Assembly (NCBI RefSeq): GCF_000711295.1
Contig: NZ_JOMJ01000004.1
Coordinates: 496,001 to 560,000 of the forward strand
Source of the DNA: Desulfohalovibrio reitneri
Lineage (GTDB): Bacteria; Desulfobacterota; Desulfovibrionia; Desulfovibrionales; Desulfovibrionaceae
Direction: 5' to 3'
DNA: 64,000 bases
In this document: one piece after another, positions 54,693 through 63,298 of the stretch
How the letters are laid out: every line of letters starts with the position of its first letter
How positions within the stretch are numbered: the stretch's first letter is position 1
The notes under the pieces: model-generated
The model's input: only the letters and a program-made list of their open reading frames with translations
Databases searched by the model: none
What the model was told of the DNA's origin: nothing
Program-made: the position numbers and the translations under genes

Positions 54693-55877
54693 TCAGGCAA
54701 GGGGGCGCAGGGCGGTGCATACGGCCACGCACTTCAGGCCGCGTTTTTCGCCGGTGAAGCCCAGCCCCTCCTCGGTTGTGGCCGCCAGGTTCACCCGCGT
54801 CTCGTCCATGCCCAGCATGCGGGCCAGGCTCTTGCGAATGAGGTGGCTGTGGGGGTCTATCCTGGGGGTCTGGCAGATGACCTTGCAGTCCAGGTGGACG
54901 ATTTCCGTACCGTCCTCGCGGGCCATCTCCAGCACCTGGTCCAGCAGCACGCTGGAGGGGACGTTGTCGAACTCCGCCGAGGTGTCCGGAAAATGCTGGC
55001 CGATGTCGCCCCGGCCCAGGCAGCCGAGGATGGCGTCGATGACGGCGTGCACCAGGCAGTCGCCGTCGGAGTGGGCCACCACCTCGGGCGCGCCCTGGAT
55101 GTGCACCCCGGCCAGGATGAAGGGCCGGCCGGAGCCGTACTTGTGCACGTCGTAGCCGAAACCGGTCACGGGCACGGGGGATGGGGCCACGGAGTCCTCC
55201 AGCAGGCGCAGGTCCTCGGGGTTGGTGATCTTGATATTGCCGGGGTCGCCGGGAACCACGGCCACGGAGCCACCCAGCCGCTCCACCAGCATGGCGTCGT
55301 CGGTCACGTCCCAGTCCTCGGCCCGGGCGGTTTCGTGGCCGCGCCGCAGAACGTCCGCGCGGAAGGCCTGCGGAGTCTGTACCGCCGCCAGGCGGGAGCG
55401 GTCCGGCGTCTCGGCCGCGAGGCCGTCCTCCACCACCTTGATTGTGTCGGTCACAGGCAGGCCGGGAATGGCCGCGTCGGCCGACTCCAGGGCGTCCAGC
55501 AGCGAGGCGCAGAGGGAGGGCGTGAGAAAGGGGCGGGCCGAGTCATGCACCAGCACGCGCCCGCAATCCGGGGGAACCTCCGCCAATCCGGCGGCCACGG
55601 AGTCCTGCCGCCGCGCGCCACCGCGCGTCACGCGCCAGGCCACGCCCAGGGGAGCTTCTCCCTCCAGCTTGCGGATGAGGTCCTCGCCGTCGCCCTGATC
55701 CGGGGGCAGGACGAAGACCAGCCCCTCCAACTCGGGCAACCCGGCGAGAACGCGCGCGGAGCGCCAGAAGAGCGGCGCGCCCCGGTACGAGAGAAACTGC
55801 TTGGGGGTGTCTATTCCGGCCTTGGCTAGCCGCGAGCCCTTGCCCGCAGCCAGCAGAACGGCCCACGTGGACGGCAT
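54693..55877 (-). CDS. ispDF: Bifunctional IspD-IspF of the MEP isoprenoid pathway
   Basis: A 394-residue fusion. Residues 1-225 are IspD (2-C-methyl-D-erythritol 4-phosphate cytidylyltransferase): VLLAAGKGSRLAKAG, TPKQFL, VLVHDSARPFLT and AVQTPQAF. Residues about 235-394 are IspF (MEcPP synthase): GFGYDVHKYG, AHSDGDCLVHAVIDAILG and FPDTSAEF. The two steps flank IspE, so substrate is not passed directly. It lies about 50 bases upstream of cysS. The start MPSTWAVLLAAG is the family start; there is no clear ribosome site, and the preceding rnpB has its own terminator. Confidence 0.95.
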   Translation of the reverse strand: MPSTWAVLLAAGKGSRLAKAGIDTPKQFLSYRGAPLFWRSARVLAGLPELEGLVFVLPPDQGDGEDLIRKLEGEAPLGVAWRVTRGGARRQDSVAAGLAEVPPDCGRVLVHDSARPFLTPSLCASLLDALESADAAIPGLPVTDTIKVVEDGLAAETPDRSRLAAVQTPQAFRADVLRRGHETARAEDWDVTDDAMLVERLGGSVAVVPGDPGNIKITNPEDLRLLEDSVAPSPVPVTGFGYDVHKYGSGRPFILAGVHIQGAPEVVAHSDGDCLVHAVIDAILGCLGRGDIGQHFPDTSAEFDNVPSSVLLDQVLEMAREDGTEIVHLDCKVICQTPRIDPHSHLIRKSLARMLGMDETRVNLAATTEEGLGFTGEKRGLKCVAVCTALRPLA

Positions 55878-55960
55878 GGCGGCAGAATGCGGCAAGCCGG
55901 GCCCACGGTCAACCCTGGAGGACGCACGGCCGGACGCGGGCGGTGGAAAAGGGGTGGAAT

Positions 55961-55996
55961 AAAAAAGGCGGGAACCCTCGCGAGGGTCCCGCCTTT
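55961..55996 (-). terminator. Terminator of rnpB
   Basis: On the minus strand AAAGGCGGGACCCTCG pairs with CGAGGGTTCCCGCCTTT (one bulged base), followed by TTTT. It lies directly after the 3' end of the RNase P RNA. Confidence 0.8.
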
Positions 55997-56008
55997 GCGG
56001 AAAAAAAC

Positions 56009-56371
<363 letters not shown>

Positions 56372-56406
56372 CAACGCTATCTAGTGGTCGGAGGCGATTC
56401 TGTCCA

Positions 56407-57162
56407 CTACGCCTCGGCCTCGGAGGCCTCTTTTTGCTCGGACTGGGCAGGGCCGTGCTGCTCCCAGTAGATGAGACGCTGGCAGTTGGGGCAGGAATGA
56501 ATCTGCTGCCCGCGCTGCAGCTCGTTGAAGGTCTGCGGGGGGATGGAGATGTTGCAGCCGGTGCAGACGCCCTCGGCCACCGAGACGATGACCGGGTTGT
56601 GCAGGCGGTTGCGGATGAACTCGTAGCGGGCCAGGATGGGCGCGGGCACGATCTTGCCGGACTCGGCTCGGCTGTTCTTGAGGTCGTCCAGCTTGGCCTG
56701 GGCGGTGTTCAGCCGCTCCTGCAGGTTGGCCCGATGGCTTTCCAGCTCTTCCTCAAGCTCCTTGGCGGTGGAGTTGAGCTGCTCCATGGCCTGGTCCTGG
56801 CGGGAAAGCTCCTCGGAGAGGGTCATGCTTTCTTCCTCGCGCAGGCGGTTGAGCTTCTCCATGTTGTCCATTTCGCGCATCATGGCGTGGTATTCGCGCG
56901 TGTTGGAGGCCATCATGAGCTTGTTCTTGCTCTTTTTGATCTTGAGGTTGTCCTCTTCGATCTCGGAAGAGAGGCGCTTTTTCTGCTCCTTGAGGTGCTC
57001 GGCCTTCTCCTGCACCTGGGCCTGCTGGGAGGAGATGGCCTGGTACCGCTGTTCCAGTGTGGCCAGCTCCTGGGGAGCTGCCTCCAGTTCGGCTTCCAGG
57101 ACCTCGATCTCCTCGTCCAGGTGCTGCAGCACCACGAGCTGTTCGATTTGCTTCTGATACAT
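56407..57162 (-). CDS. Coiled-coil zinc-ribbon protein (CdsZ/C4-type)
   Basis: A 251-residue protein. A long coiled coil (about 5-175; HLKEQKKRLSSEIEEDNLKIKK, MDNMEKLNRLREEESM) is followed by a C-terminal C4 zinc ribbon (GVCTGCNISIPPQ, then HSCPNCQRLIYWEQ). This layout is widespread and often annotated as a zinc-ribbon domain protein; some relatives are implicated in chlamydial secretion or in nucleic-acid binding. The role here is unknown. It sits just upstream of rnpB and downstream of a nif3-like gene, the common order in many genomes, so it is probably in the nif3 operon. Confidence 0.85.
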   Translation of the reverse strand: MYQKQIEQLVVLQHLDEEIEVLEAELEAAPQELATLEQRYQAISSQQAQVQEKAEHLKEQKKRLSSEIEEDNLKIKKSKNKLMMASNTREYHAMMREMDNMEKLNRLREEESMTLSEELSRQDQAMEQLNSTAKELEEELESHRANLQERLNTAQAKLDDLKNSRAESGKIVPAPILARYEFIRNRLHNPVIVSVAEGVCTGCNISIPPQTFNELQRGQQIHSCPNCQRLIYWEQHGPAQSEQKEASEAEA

Positions 57163-57215
57163 GCGTCGCGTCTCCTCGCGCGGGTGGCCGCGCAGTGATC
57201 TTGGGCTCAGGCCCC

Positions 57216-57992
57216 CTAAGCGGGCTGTCTGAGGGGGTCGGAGCCTGGAAAAAAGGTCGTCTCCACGCCGCGGGGCTCGAGGGCTCGGGCCAAGTTCCCG
57301 GCCCAGCGGCGCATCATTTCCTCCTCAAGGGAGAAATGGCCAACATCGATGACAAGCCCCCGGGCCTCCTGGGCCTGGTGGTATTTGACGTCGCCGGTGA
57401 CGAAGGCGTCCGCCCCGGCGGCGAAAGCGGCGTCCATGAGCGAGGTGCCGGACCCCGGGCAGGCGGCCAGTTTGCGGATGGGACCGCGCGCCTCTCCGGC
57501 CACGGCCTTGGCGGGAGCCCCCGCGTCGGCCAGGGCGACCAGCAGTCCGGATTCGTCGAGCGGTTCGGGCAGGTCCCCCAAAAAGCCTAGCCCCATGCCC
57601 TCGTACCCCGCGCTGGGGGCCAGGGGGGCGAGGCCGCGCAGGCCCAGCTCCACGCCCAGCCAAGTGGGTGGGCCTCCGAAGGCAGTGTCCAGGGAGGTGT
57701 GGGCGGCGTAAAGCCAAGTTCCGGAGCAGAGCAGAAGCTTGAGGACGTCCCGGAAGGGCCCGGGTGCGTCCGGCAGGCGGGGAGCTATGCCCAGGGGGTG
57801 GTGGCAGAGGATGAAGTCGGCGCCCTGGTCGAGCGCCCGGGAGATGGTTCGGGGCATGGGGTCGAGCGTGACCGCCAGGCGGGTGGTCTCCTCCCGCTCC
57901 CCGGCCACCTGCAAGCCGCTGTTGTCCCAGGACTCCTGCCGCCCCGGCGGGGCGGTCTCCTCGATGAGGGCGATGAGTTCGTCTGTCCTCAT
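57216..57992 (-). CDS. Nif3-like dinuclear metal-centre protein
   Basis: A 258-residue Nif3/DUF34 protein. The metal-binding motifs are DFILCHHPLGI (about 60-70), AAHTSLD (about 96-102) and VIDVGHFSLEEEMM near the C-terminus. The first histidine pair, the central Asp and the terminal His-Glu are all present. The family forms hexamers with two metal ions per subunit and an enzymatic role that is still debated (suggested GTP cyclohydrolase I-like activity). It is about 50 bases upstream of the zinc-ribbon gene, in the same direction. Confidence 0.88.
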   Translation of the reverse strand: MRTDELIALIEETAPPGRQESWDNSGLQVAGEREETTRLAVTLDPMPRTISRALDQGADFILCHHPLGIAPRLPDAPGPFRDVLKLLLCSGTWLYAAHTSLDTAFGGPPTWLGVELGLRGLAPLAPSAGYEGMGLGFLGDLPEPLDESGLLVALADAGAPAKAVAGEARGPIRKLAACPGSGTSLMDAAFAAGADAFVTGDVKYHQAQEARGLVIDVGHFSLEEEMMRRWAGNLARALEPRGVETTFFPGSDPLRQPA

Positions 57993-58127
57993 GTGCCTCT
58001 AACGAGAAAGGTGCTTGCCGGGCGGATGGACCTCGGGAAGCACCTTTCCTGGAGCGTCGGGCCGGTGTGTCGCATACCCGGCGCGGCGTATATGTTGGTA
58101 AGTACGCGCAAAACCGATCTCGCTTAA

Positions 58128-58203
58128 TGGTGGGCCAACCAGGATTCGAACCTGGGACCGACCGGTTATGAGCCGGTGGCTCTGCCAACTGAGCTATTGG
58201 CCC
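58128..58203 (-). tRNA. tRNA with CAT anticodon (elongator tRNA-Met, possibly Ile2)
   Basis: A 76-base tRNA. The acceptor is GGGCCAA/TTGGCCC with the CCA end encoded, the D arm is GCTCAGTTGGCAGAGC, and the anticodon stem-loop ACCGG-CTCATAA-CCGGT reads CAT. The T arm is CCAGG-TTCGAAT-CCTGG. The first pair is G-C and the anticodon stem lacks the three G-C pairs of initiators, so it is not tRNA-fMet. It may be elongator Met, or the Ile2 form modified to lysidine; the sequence alone does not decide. Confidence 0.9.
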
Positions 58204-58270
58204 ATAACACGATGCCAACGCAGAGCGGGAATATATAATTCGTTGTCAGCCCTTTTGTCAAGCCCGCGTT

Positions 58271-59164
58271 TCAGCGGCAGTTCCGCTTGACGTATTCAAT
58301 GGCCGATTTGGCCGCCTTGGCGCCTTCGCCCACGGCAACGCTGATCTGCAGAAAGCCGCCGGTGCAGTCCCCGGCCGCGAACACGCCGGGCATGGAGGTG
58401 TTCTGCTCGTTGTCCGCCTTGATGAATACGCCGTCGCGCTCCAGGCCGAGGGTGTAGGCAAAGTCGGAGCTGGAGGCCTGACCCTGGGCGATGAAGAGCC
58501 CCTCAACGGCGCGCCTCTCGTCGTCCTCGAAAACCACTTCCTCCAGGGCGGGGTCGCCGGTCAGCCGGACGATCTTCTGCTCGATGACCTCGATGCCGGA
58601 CTGGGCCAGCCTGTCCAGGTATTCGTGGTGCATGCCCACCGCCTTGCCCTGGGTGCAGATGGTGACCTTGTCGGTGTAATCCATCAACTCGAAGGCCTGG
58701 TTGGCGGCGAAATTGCCTTCGCCCAACACCATCACCGGCCGTCCGCGGACGAAGAAGCCGTCGCAGGAGACGCAGTAGGAGACGCCCTTGCCCTCGTAGT
58801 CCGAGAGGTTTGAGATACCGGGTTTTGTGCGGGAGACGCCGGTGGCCAGGAGCAGGGCGCAGGCCTCGATCTCGCGGGTCTCGGTTTTTACGCGGAAGCG
58901 GTTGTTGTCCAGAACGTGCACGGCCAGGGCCCGATCGCAGTCCGCCTCCACCCCGAAGCGTTCGGCCTGCTGCAGGCCGCGCTTTTGCAGTTCCTTGCCG
59001 GAGATGGTCTCGGGGAAGCCGTAGTAGTTGTCGATGTCGTATTCCCCGGCGTACTTGGGCCGGCAGCCGATGAGTTTGGTCTCGATGCCGGAACGGGCCG
59101 CGTAGATGGCCGCGGAGGTGCCGGCCGGGCCGCTGCCGATGATGAGCAGTTCGCAAGTTTGCAT
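58271..59164 (-). CDS. trxB: Thioredoxin reductase-like flavoprotein
   Basis: A 297-residue low-molecular-weight thioredoxin reductase family protein. The FAD site is LLIIGSGPAGTSAAIYAARSG (about 6-26). The redox-active pair is in SYCVSCDGFFVRG (CVSC, near residue 135). The central NAD(P)H fold starts at VMVLGEGNFAANQAFELM, and the C-terminal FAD motif is GVFAAGDCTGGFLQISVAVGEG. The nucleotide motif GEGNFA differs from the usual GGGxSA, so the cosubstrate preference may differ from Escherichia coli TrxB. The chosen ATG has GGAG six bases upstream. No thioredoxin gene is adjacent. Confidence 0.85.
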   Translation of the reverse strand: MQTCELLIIGSGPAGTSAAIYAARSGIETKLIGCRPKYAGEYDIDNYYGFPETISGKELQKRGLQQAERFGVEADCDRALAVHVLDNNRFRVKTETREIEACALLLATGVSRTKPGISNLSDYEGKGVSYCVSCDGFFVRGRPVMVLGEGNFAANQAFELMDYTDKVTICTQGKAVGMHHEYLDRLAQSGIEVIEQKIVRLTGDPALEEVVFEDDERRAVEGLFIAQGQASSSDFAYTLGLERDGVFIKADNEQNTSMPGVFAAGDCTGGFLQISVAVGEGAKAAKSAIEYVKRNCR

Positions 59165-59237
59165 GCTGGCTCCAGAAGTTTTCGTTTTCAAATGAGCATA
59201 CCCGAAACGCCGGCGTCTGGCGACAGGCGCAGACCGG

Positions 59238-59933
59238 TCAGGCCGCGTCCCCGTCCGGAACCTCCAGGGGGCGGATGCGCCGCGCCAGGTAGATGAAGGG
59301 GGTGTCCAAAAGCCCCATGACCAGCTTGATTCCGTAGGTGGTCAGCAGGATTTCCCAGAACACCGGCCACGGAAAGACGCCCAGGAAGGCGATGGTGCAG
59401 AAGATGACCGAGTCGAGCAACTGGCTGACCAGAGTGGAGGCGTTGTTGCGCAGCCACAGCTTGCCGCCTTGGGTCCGCCGTTTCCAGAAGTGGAAGGCCC
59501 AGACGTCGTGCAGCTGGGAAACGAGGTAGGCGACCAGCGAACCCAGCACCACGCGGGGCAGGAAGCCGAAGATGGACTCCAGGTACGGCTGCACCCAGTC
59601 GCTGGGTGCGGGGACGAAGCGCAGGGCGAGCTGCATGTAGACGAGCGTGAGCAGCAGCACGACGAAGCCCAGAAAGACCGCGCGGCGGGCAACTACCTTG
59701 CCGTAGAACTCGCTGAGGATGTCCGTGGACAGGAACACGGAGGCGTACAGGACGTTGCCCAGGGTGAAGGTCAGGCCGAACATCTCCACCGTCTTCAGCA
59801 CCTGGATGTTGCAGACGATGAGGTTGAAGGCCACCAGGCCGAACATGCCCACCTTGCCGAAATAGCGGAAGACGAGCAGGACCATGGCCAGGTCCAGCAG
59901 GGCGAAGCCCAGCCAGAGGAGTTCGTTGTACAT
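59238..59933 (-). CDS. Queuosine precursor transporter (YhhQ/VUT family)
   Basis: A 231-residue integral membrane protein with about six helices (LLWLGFALLDLAMVLLVF, GLVAFNLIVCNIQVL, FLGFVVLLLTLVYMQLAL). Family signatures include STDILSEFYGK, LGSLVAYLVSQLHDVWAFHF and LWLRNNASTLVSQLLDSVIF. It takes up preQ0/preQ1 or queuine for tRNA modification. No preQ1 riboswitch was recognised in the 136-base upstream region. The gene is monocistronic, between the DGC terminator and trxB. Confidence 0.9.
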   Translation of the reverse strand: MYNELLWLGFALLDLAMVLLVFRYFGKVGMFGLVAFNLIVCNIQVLKTVEMFGLTFTLGNVLYASVFLSTDILSEFYGKVVARRAVFLGFVVLLLTLVYMQLALRFVPAPSDWVQPYLESIFGFLPRVVLGSLVAYLVSQLHDVWAFHFWKRRTQGGKLWLRNNASTLVSQLLDSVIFCTIAFLGVFPWPVFWEILLTTYGIKLVMGLLDTPFIYLARRIRPLEVPDGDAA

Positions 59934-60015
59934 GCCTCGCTCCGTGCGGGTGATGTGGGAAAGGCTGGCAGGGTGCCCGGCGGAGGCGGGATGGTCAAGG
60001 CCGGATTGGACACTG

Positions 60016-60058
60016 TGAAAAGCTTCCCCGGGACGGCGGGACCGCCCCGGGGAAAAGG
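60016..60058 (-). terminator. Terminator after the diguanylate cyclase gene
   Basis: On the minus strand, TTCCCCGGG and CCCGGGGAA arms with a further inner CGG/CCG pair form a stem, followed by GCTTTTC, about 12 bases past the stop codon. Confidence 0.65.
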
Positions 60059-60069
60059 GAGGGAACGAT

Positions 60070-61539
60070 TTACTGCTGCAGGGCCGTTTCGTTGCAGCCG
60101 CTGGAAAGACAGACCGTGTTGCGGCCGTTGGATTTGGCCCGGTAGAGGGCCTCGTCCGCCTCGCGCACCAGATCCCGCACCCGGGAGAGCGAGCCCGGCG
60201 AGATGGAGGCCACGCCGATGGAGGAGGTCACGCGGACGGACTTGCCCTCGAAGTCGAAGGATCTGCGCGAGATGGTCTGGCGCAGCCTGTCGGCCAGTAC
60301 CCAGGCGTCCGCTTCACTGGTCTGGGGCAGGATGATGACGAACTCCTCGCCGCCGTAGCGCGCGGTGAAGTCGCAGCAGCGGAGGCTGTTGGTGAGCAGC
60401 CGCCCGATTTCCCGCAGCACGGCGTCGCCGGCCTGGTGGCCGTGGTCGTCGTTGATCCGCTTGAAGTGGTCCAGGTCCAGAAGCAGCAGTGAAAGGTTCT
60501 GGTTGTAGCGCTGGTGGCGCTTCAATTCCTCCACCAGCCGCTCGTCGAAGCTGGCCCGGTTGTGGATGCGGGTCAGACCATCGTAGTCGGCCCGGTGTTT
60601 GACCTGGTCGTAGAGTTGGGCGTTCTTCAGCGCCAGTGCCAAGTGGTTGACCGCCGCCCGCACGGTCTGGGTCTGGTCCTTGGCCAGCTTGATGCCATCG
60701 GGGGAGGTCAGGGCCAGGCAGCCGAAGCACTCGTACCCGGAGCGAAGGGGCAGCAGCACGGTGGATTCCTTGCGGGGCGGGGGCAGGGGGGCGCCGTCCT
60801 CGTCGTACCCGGGCAGAAGCTCCACGTGGAAGTCCTTAACAGGCACCGTGGCCAGCCGCCCGGCGGATTCCAGCATGTACTCCACCCATTCCTCGCGGGA
60901 GGAGCCCCGGGCAAGCGGGGAGAGCAGTATTTCCGCTTCCACGGACTCGCTGTCCGCCACCCGCCAGAAGCAGGCCTGCACCGCGGAAACCTCGAAGAGG
61001 AGGTTCATGTCCTCCCGTGCGCGCTCCAGGATGGTGCCCGCGTCCAGGGATTCGGCCGCCCGGCTGAGAATCTGGTTGAGGAAGAGGAGTTGGTCCGTCT
61101 TGCGGGTGAGCAGCTCCCGCTCCAGAAAGATTTCCCGCGTCATGCGGAAGATGTCGGCGTAAAGGGCGGTGATTTCCGTGGCTCGGTGCATGGCGTCATG
61201 GACGTCATCGCGCTCCAAAGGCGTGCGCACGGCCGTGAGGAAGCCTTCCTCCATCACCATCTCCATGTCCAGGTTCCGCTCTTCCGAGTCCAGCACCAGG
61301 ATGCGCTGGGTCTCCTCCCAGGCCTCCAGGCGGGCGCGCTCGACGTCCGGCAGGTCCCGCCACGCGCCGGAGCCGACCCACATGAGGAACGGCTCGGACT
61401 CGTCGGCTGACTCGGGAATCCGCCCCCCGGGCAGTCCGCGCAGGGTGTACCCCTCTCCGGCGGCGTCCGCGATGACCCGCTCGTCGCTCTCGTCCAGTCC
61501 GAGCCCCCACATGACGCGAGGCGTCTCACCCCGTTGCAT
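60070..61539 (-). CDS. Diguanylate cyclase with GAF-like sensor domain
   Basis: A 489-residue protein. The first ~110 residues look like a degenerate receiver or ligand domain. A helical linker is followed by a GAF-like domain (about 160-315, LNQILSRAAESLDAGTILERA, STVLLPLRSGYECFGCLAL). The C-terminal GGDEF domain (about 325-489) has the active site RYGGEEF and a complete inhibitory RxxD (RCCD) five residues before it. It should make cyclic di-GMP with product inhibition. There is no membrane helix. The ATG at 61537-61539 has AGGAGAGGGG upstream. A PilZ-domain protein that could read the signal is encoded at 36.9-38.1 kb. Confidence 0.87.
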   Translation of the reverse strand: MQRGETPRVMWGLGLDESDERVIADAAGEGYTLRGLPGGRIPESADESEPFLMWVGSGAWRDLPDVERARLEAWEETQRILVLDSEERNLDMEMVMEEGFLTAVRTPLERDDVHDAMHRATEITALYADIFRMTREIFLERELLTRKTDQLLFLNQILSRAAESLDAGTILERAREDMNLLFEVSAVQACFWRVADSESVEAEILLSPLARGSSREEWVEYMLESAGRLATVPVKDFHVELLPGYDEDGAPLPPPRKESTVLLPLRSGYECFGCLALTSPDGIKLAKDQTQTVRAAVNHLALALKNAQLYDQVKHRADYDGLTRIHNRASFDERLVEELKRHQRYNQNLSLLLLDLDHFKRINDDHGHQAGDAVLREIGRLLTNSLRCCDFTARYGGEEFVIILPQTSEADAWVLADRLRQTISRRSFDFEGKSVRVTSSIGVASISPGSLSRVRDLVREADEALYRAKSNGRNTVCLSSGCNETALQQ

Positions 61540-61651
61540 ATCCCCTCTCCTGTCAGATCGTTGGCGCTGGGTGCCTGTCATGGCAAGAGGTTATGCAAAG
61601 GGCGGGCCATTTTTTTCATCCATTCCCCCGCGTTGACTTCGGGGAGGATGT

Positions 61652-63298
61652 GTGGCTCTCCTGATCGGCATGGACAAACGGGGCATTTTCGCCACCCTGG
61701 ACCCCTTTTTCGAAGGGGGCGGAATCATGGGCAGAACCGTGGCCAACGCCGGGTTCATGCGGGCTCTGCTGCTGGCGGACCCCTTCCGGGAGTACCACTT
61801 CTTCCTGCCCAGCGAAGAAGCCATGCGAGCCGCCCGGCAAGGGGCGGAGGCGATCCGGCCCGACCTGGTGGAGGAAGGACGGCTGCGTTTGGCCTTCCGG
61901 CAGGAATTGCCCGCCAGGCTGGCGGATACCGCCTTCCACTGCCTCCATCTTTCCGACTGCCTGACCAGCCAGCCCCACGTGCCCAGGCTGCGCGCCCTGC
62001 ATTCGCGAGCCGTTTTTCCTGTGACCGGCACCACCCACTCCCTCAGCCGGGCGGATTACGCCCAGGCCCTGCTGCCGCACTTCTCCCCGGCCACCACGCC
62101 GCGCGACTGCATCGTCTGCACCTCCAGCGCGGCTGAGAGCGCTGTGGGGCGGCTGTTCAGCCATTTGCGCTCCGGCCTGGGGCTGGATGAGGACCGGTTT
62201 CCCGGTCCCAGCCTGCGCCGTGTGCCCCTGGGAGTGGACACCGGGGAGTTGGAACCCGCCAGCCATGGGGAACGCGCCGCCGCCCGCGCGGAATGGGGGC
62301 TGGACGAGGCTCCGGCCGCGCTGTGCCTGGGACGACTCTCCCACCACGCCAAGATGGACTTGCTGCCGCTGTTGCAGGCCGCACGGAGGCTGAAAGCGGA
62401 CGGCACGGAGTTGACCCTGCTGCTTGCGGGGTGGGCCACGGAGGAGGACGAACCCTTTCTGGACACCCTGCGCGAACTGGCGGCCAACGCCGGGCTGGAC
62501 GCGCGTGTGTTGCCCAGACCCGGCGAGGCGGAGAAGCGGAGCCTCTTCCAGGCGGCGGACTTCTTCGTCAGCCCATCGGACAACCCCCAGGAGACTTTTG
62601 GCCTGACCATGCTGGAGGCGGCGGCCTGCGGCCTGCCGGTGGTTGCCTCGGACTACGACGGCTACCGCGATTTGGTGCTTGACGGCGAGACCGGCCTGCT
62701 GGTCCCGACCCTGTTCCGCGAGCACACCGAGGCGGACGACGCCCTGGCCCGGGTGCTCTACGATAATCAATACCACCTGCTCCTCTCTCAAACCACGGCC
62801 GTGGACGTGCCCGCCCTGGCCAGGGCCATGGAGCGGCTGGCCACGGACCCCGGTCTGCGCCGGGAGATGGGCGCGGCCGCCCGGACCCGGGCCGAGGAAT
62901 ACGGCTGGAGCCGGGTGGTGGAGATGCACCTGGACCTGTGGGACGAACTGTGGCGGCTGGACCCGGGCAAGCCCGGCGACGCCCCGCACCCCCTGCACGT
63001 GCCGTACGGCCGGGTTTTCGCCGACTTTCCCAGCCAATCCGGCCTGACCGGGACCACTCTGGTTTGGAGCGGATACGGCCGGGCGGTGTATCAGGGCCGC
63101 GACTTTCCACTGATCTACGGCGGGCTGTCCCACGTGGTCACGCCGGAGTTGGTCAAGGCGCTGCTGTTCCGGGCGCGCAAGCCCATGGACGGCGCCGAGT
63201 TGGCCGCGTTGCTGGCGGCCACGCAGCAATTGAGCGCCGATGAGGCGGAAAGCCTGGTGGTCTGGGCCTTGAAGCAGGATTTGCTGGAGCGGGCGTGA
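61652..63298 (+). CDS. Glycosyltransferase family 4
   Basis: A 548-residue GT-B enzyme. The N-terminal domain is unlike common GT4s (GIFATLDPFFEGGGIMGRTVANAGFMRALLL, TGTTHSLSR). The C-terminal domain has the typical GT4 core: LCLGRLSHHAKMDLLPLL, FQAADFFVSPSDNPQETFGLTMLEAAACGLPVVASDYDGYRDLV (E-x7-E motif). About 120 extra residues follow the core (from about 430). It transfers sugars to an unidentified acceptor, probably in cell-surface polysaccharide synthesis. The GTG start has GGGGAGG upstream. The stop overlaps the next gene's GTG. Confidence 0.82.
   Translation: MALLIGMDKRGIFATLDPFFEGGGIMGRTVANAGFMRALLLADPFREYHFFLPSEEAMRAARQGAEAIRPDLVEEGRLRLAFRQELPARLADTAFHCLHLSDCLTSQPHVPRLRALHSRAVFPVTGTTHSLSRADYAQALLPHFSPATTPRDCIVCTSSAAESAVGRLFSHLRSGLGLDEDRFPGPSLRRVPLGVDTGELEPASHGERAAARAEWGLDEAPAALCLGRLSHHAKMDLLPLLQAARRLKADGTELTLLLAGWATEEDEPFLDTLRELAANAGLDARVLPRPGEAEKRSLFQAADFFVSPSDNPQETFGLTMLEAAACGLPVVASDYDGYRDLVLDGETGLLVPTLFREHTEADDALARVLYDNQYHLLLSQTTAVDVPALARAMERLATDPGLRREMGAAARTRAEEYGWSRVVEMHLDLWDELWRLDPGKPGDAPHPLHVPYGRVFADFPSQSGLTGTTLVWSGYGRAVYQGRDFPLIYGGLSHVVTPELVKALLFRARKPMDGAELAALLAATQQLSADEAESLVVWALKQDLLERA

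Noticed and set aside
59934-60069. Possible preQ1 riboswitch before the queuosine-precursor transporter
   Set aside because: No preQ1 aptamer pattern was found. The hairpin present fits the terminator of the upstream diguanylate cyclase gene.
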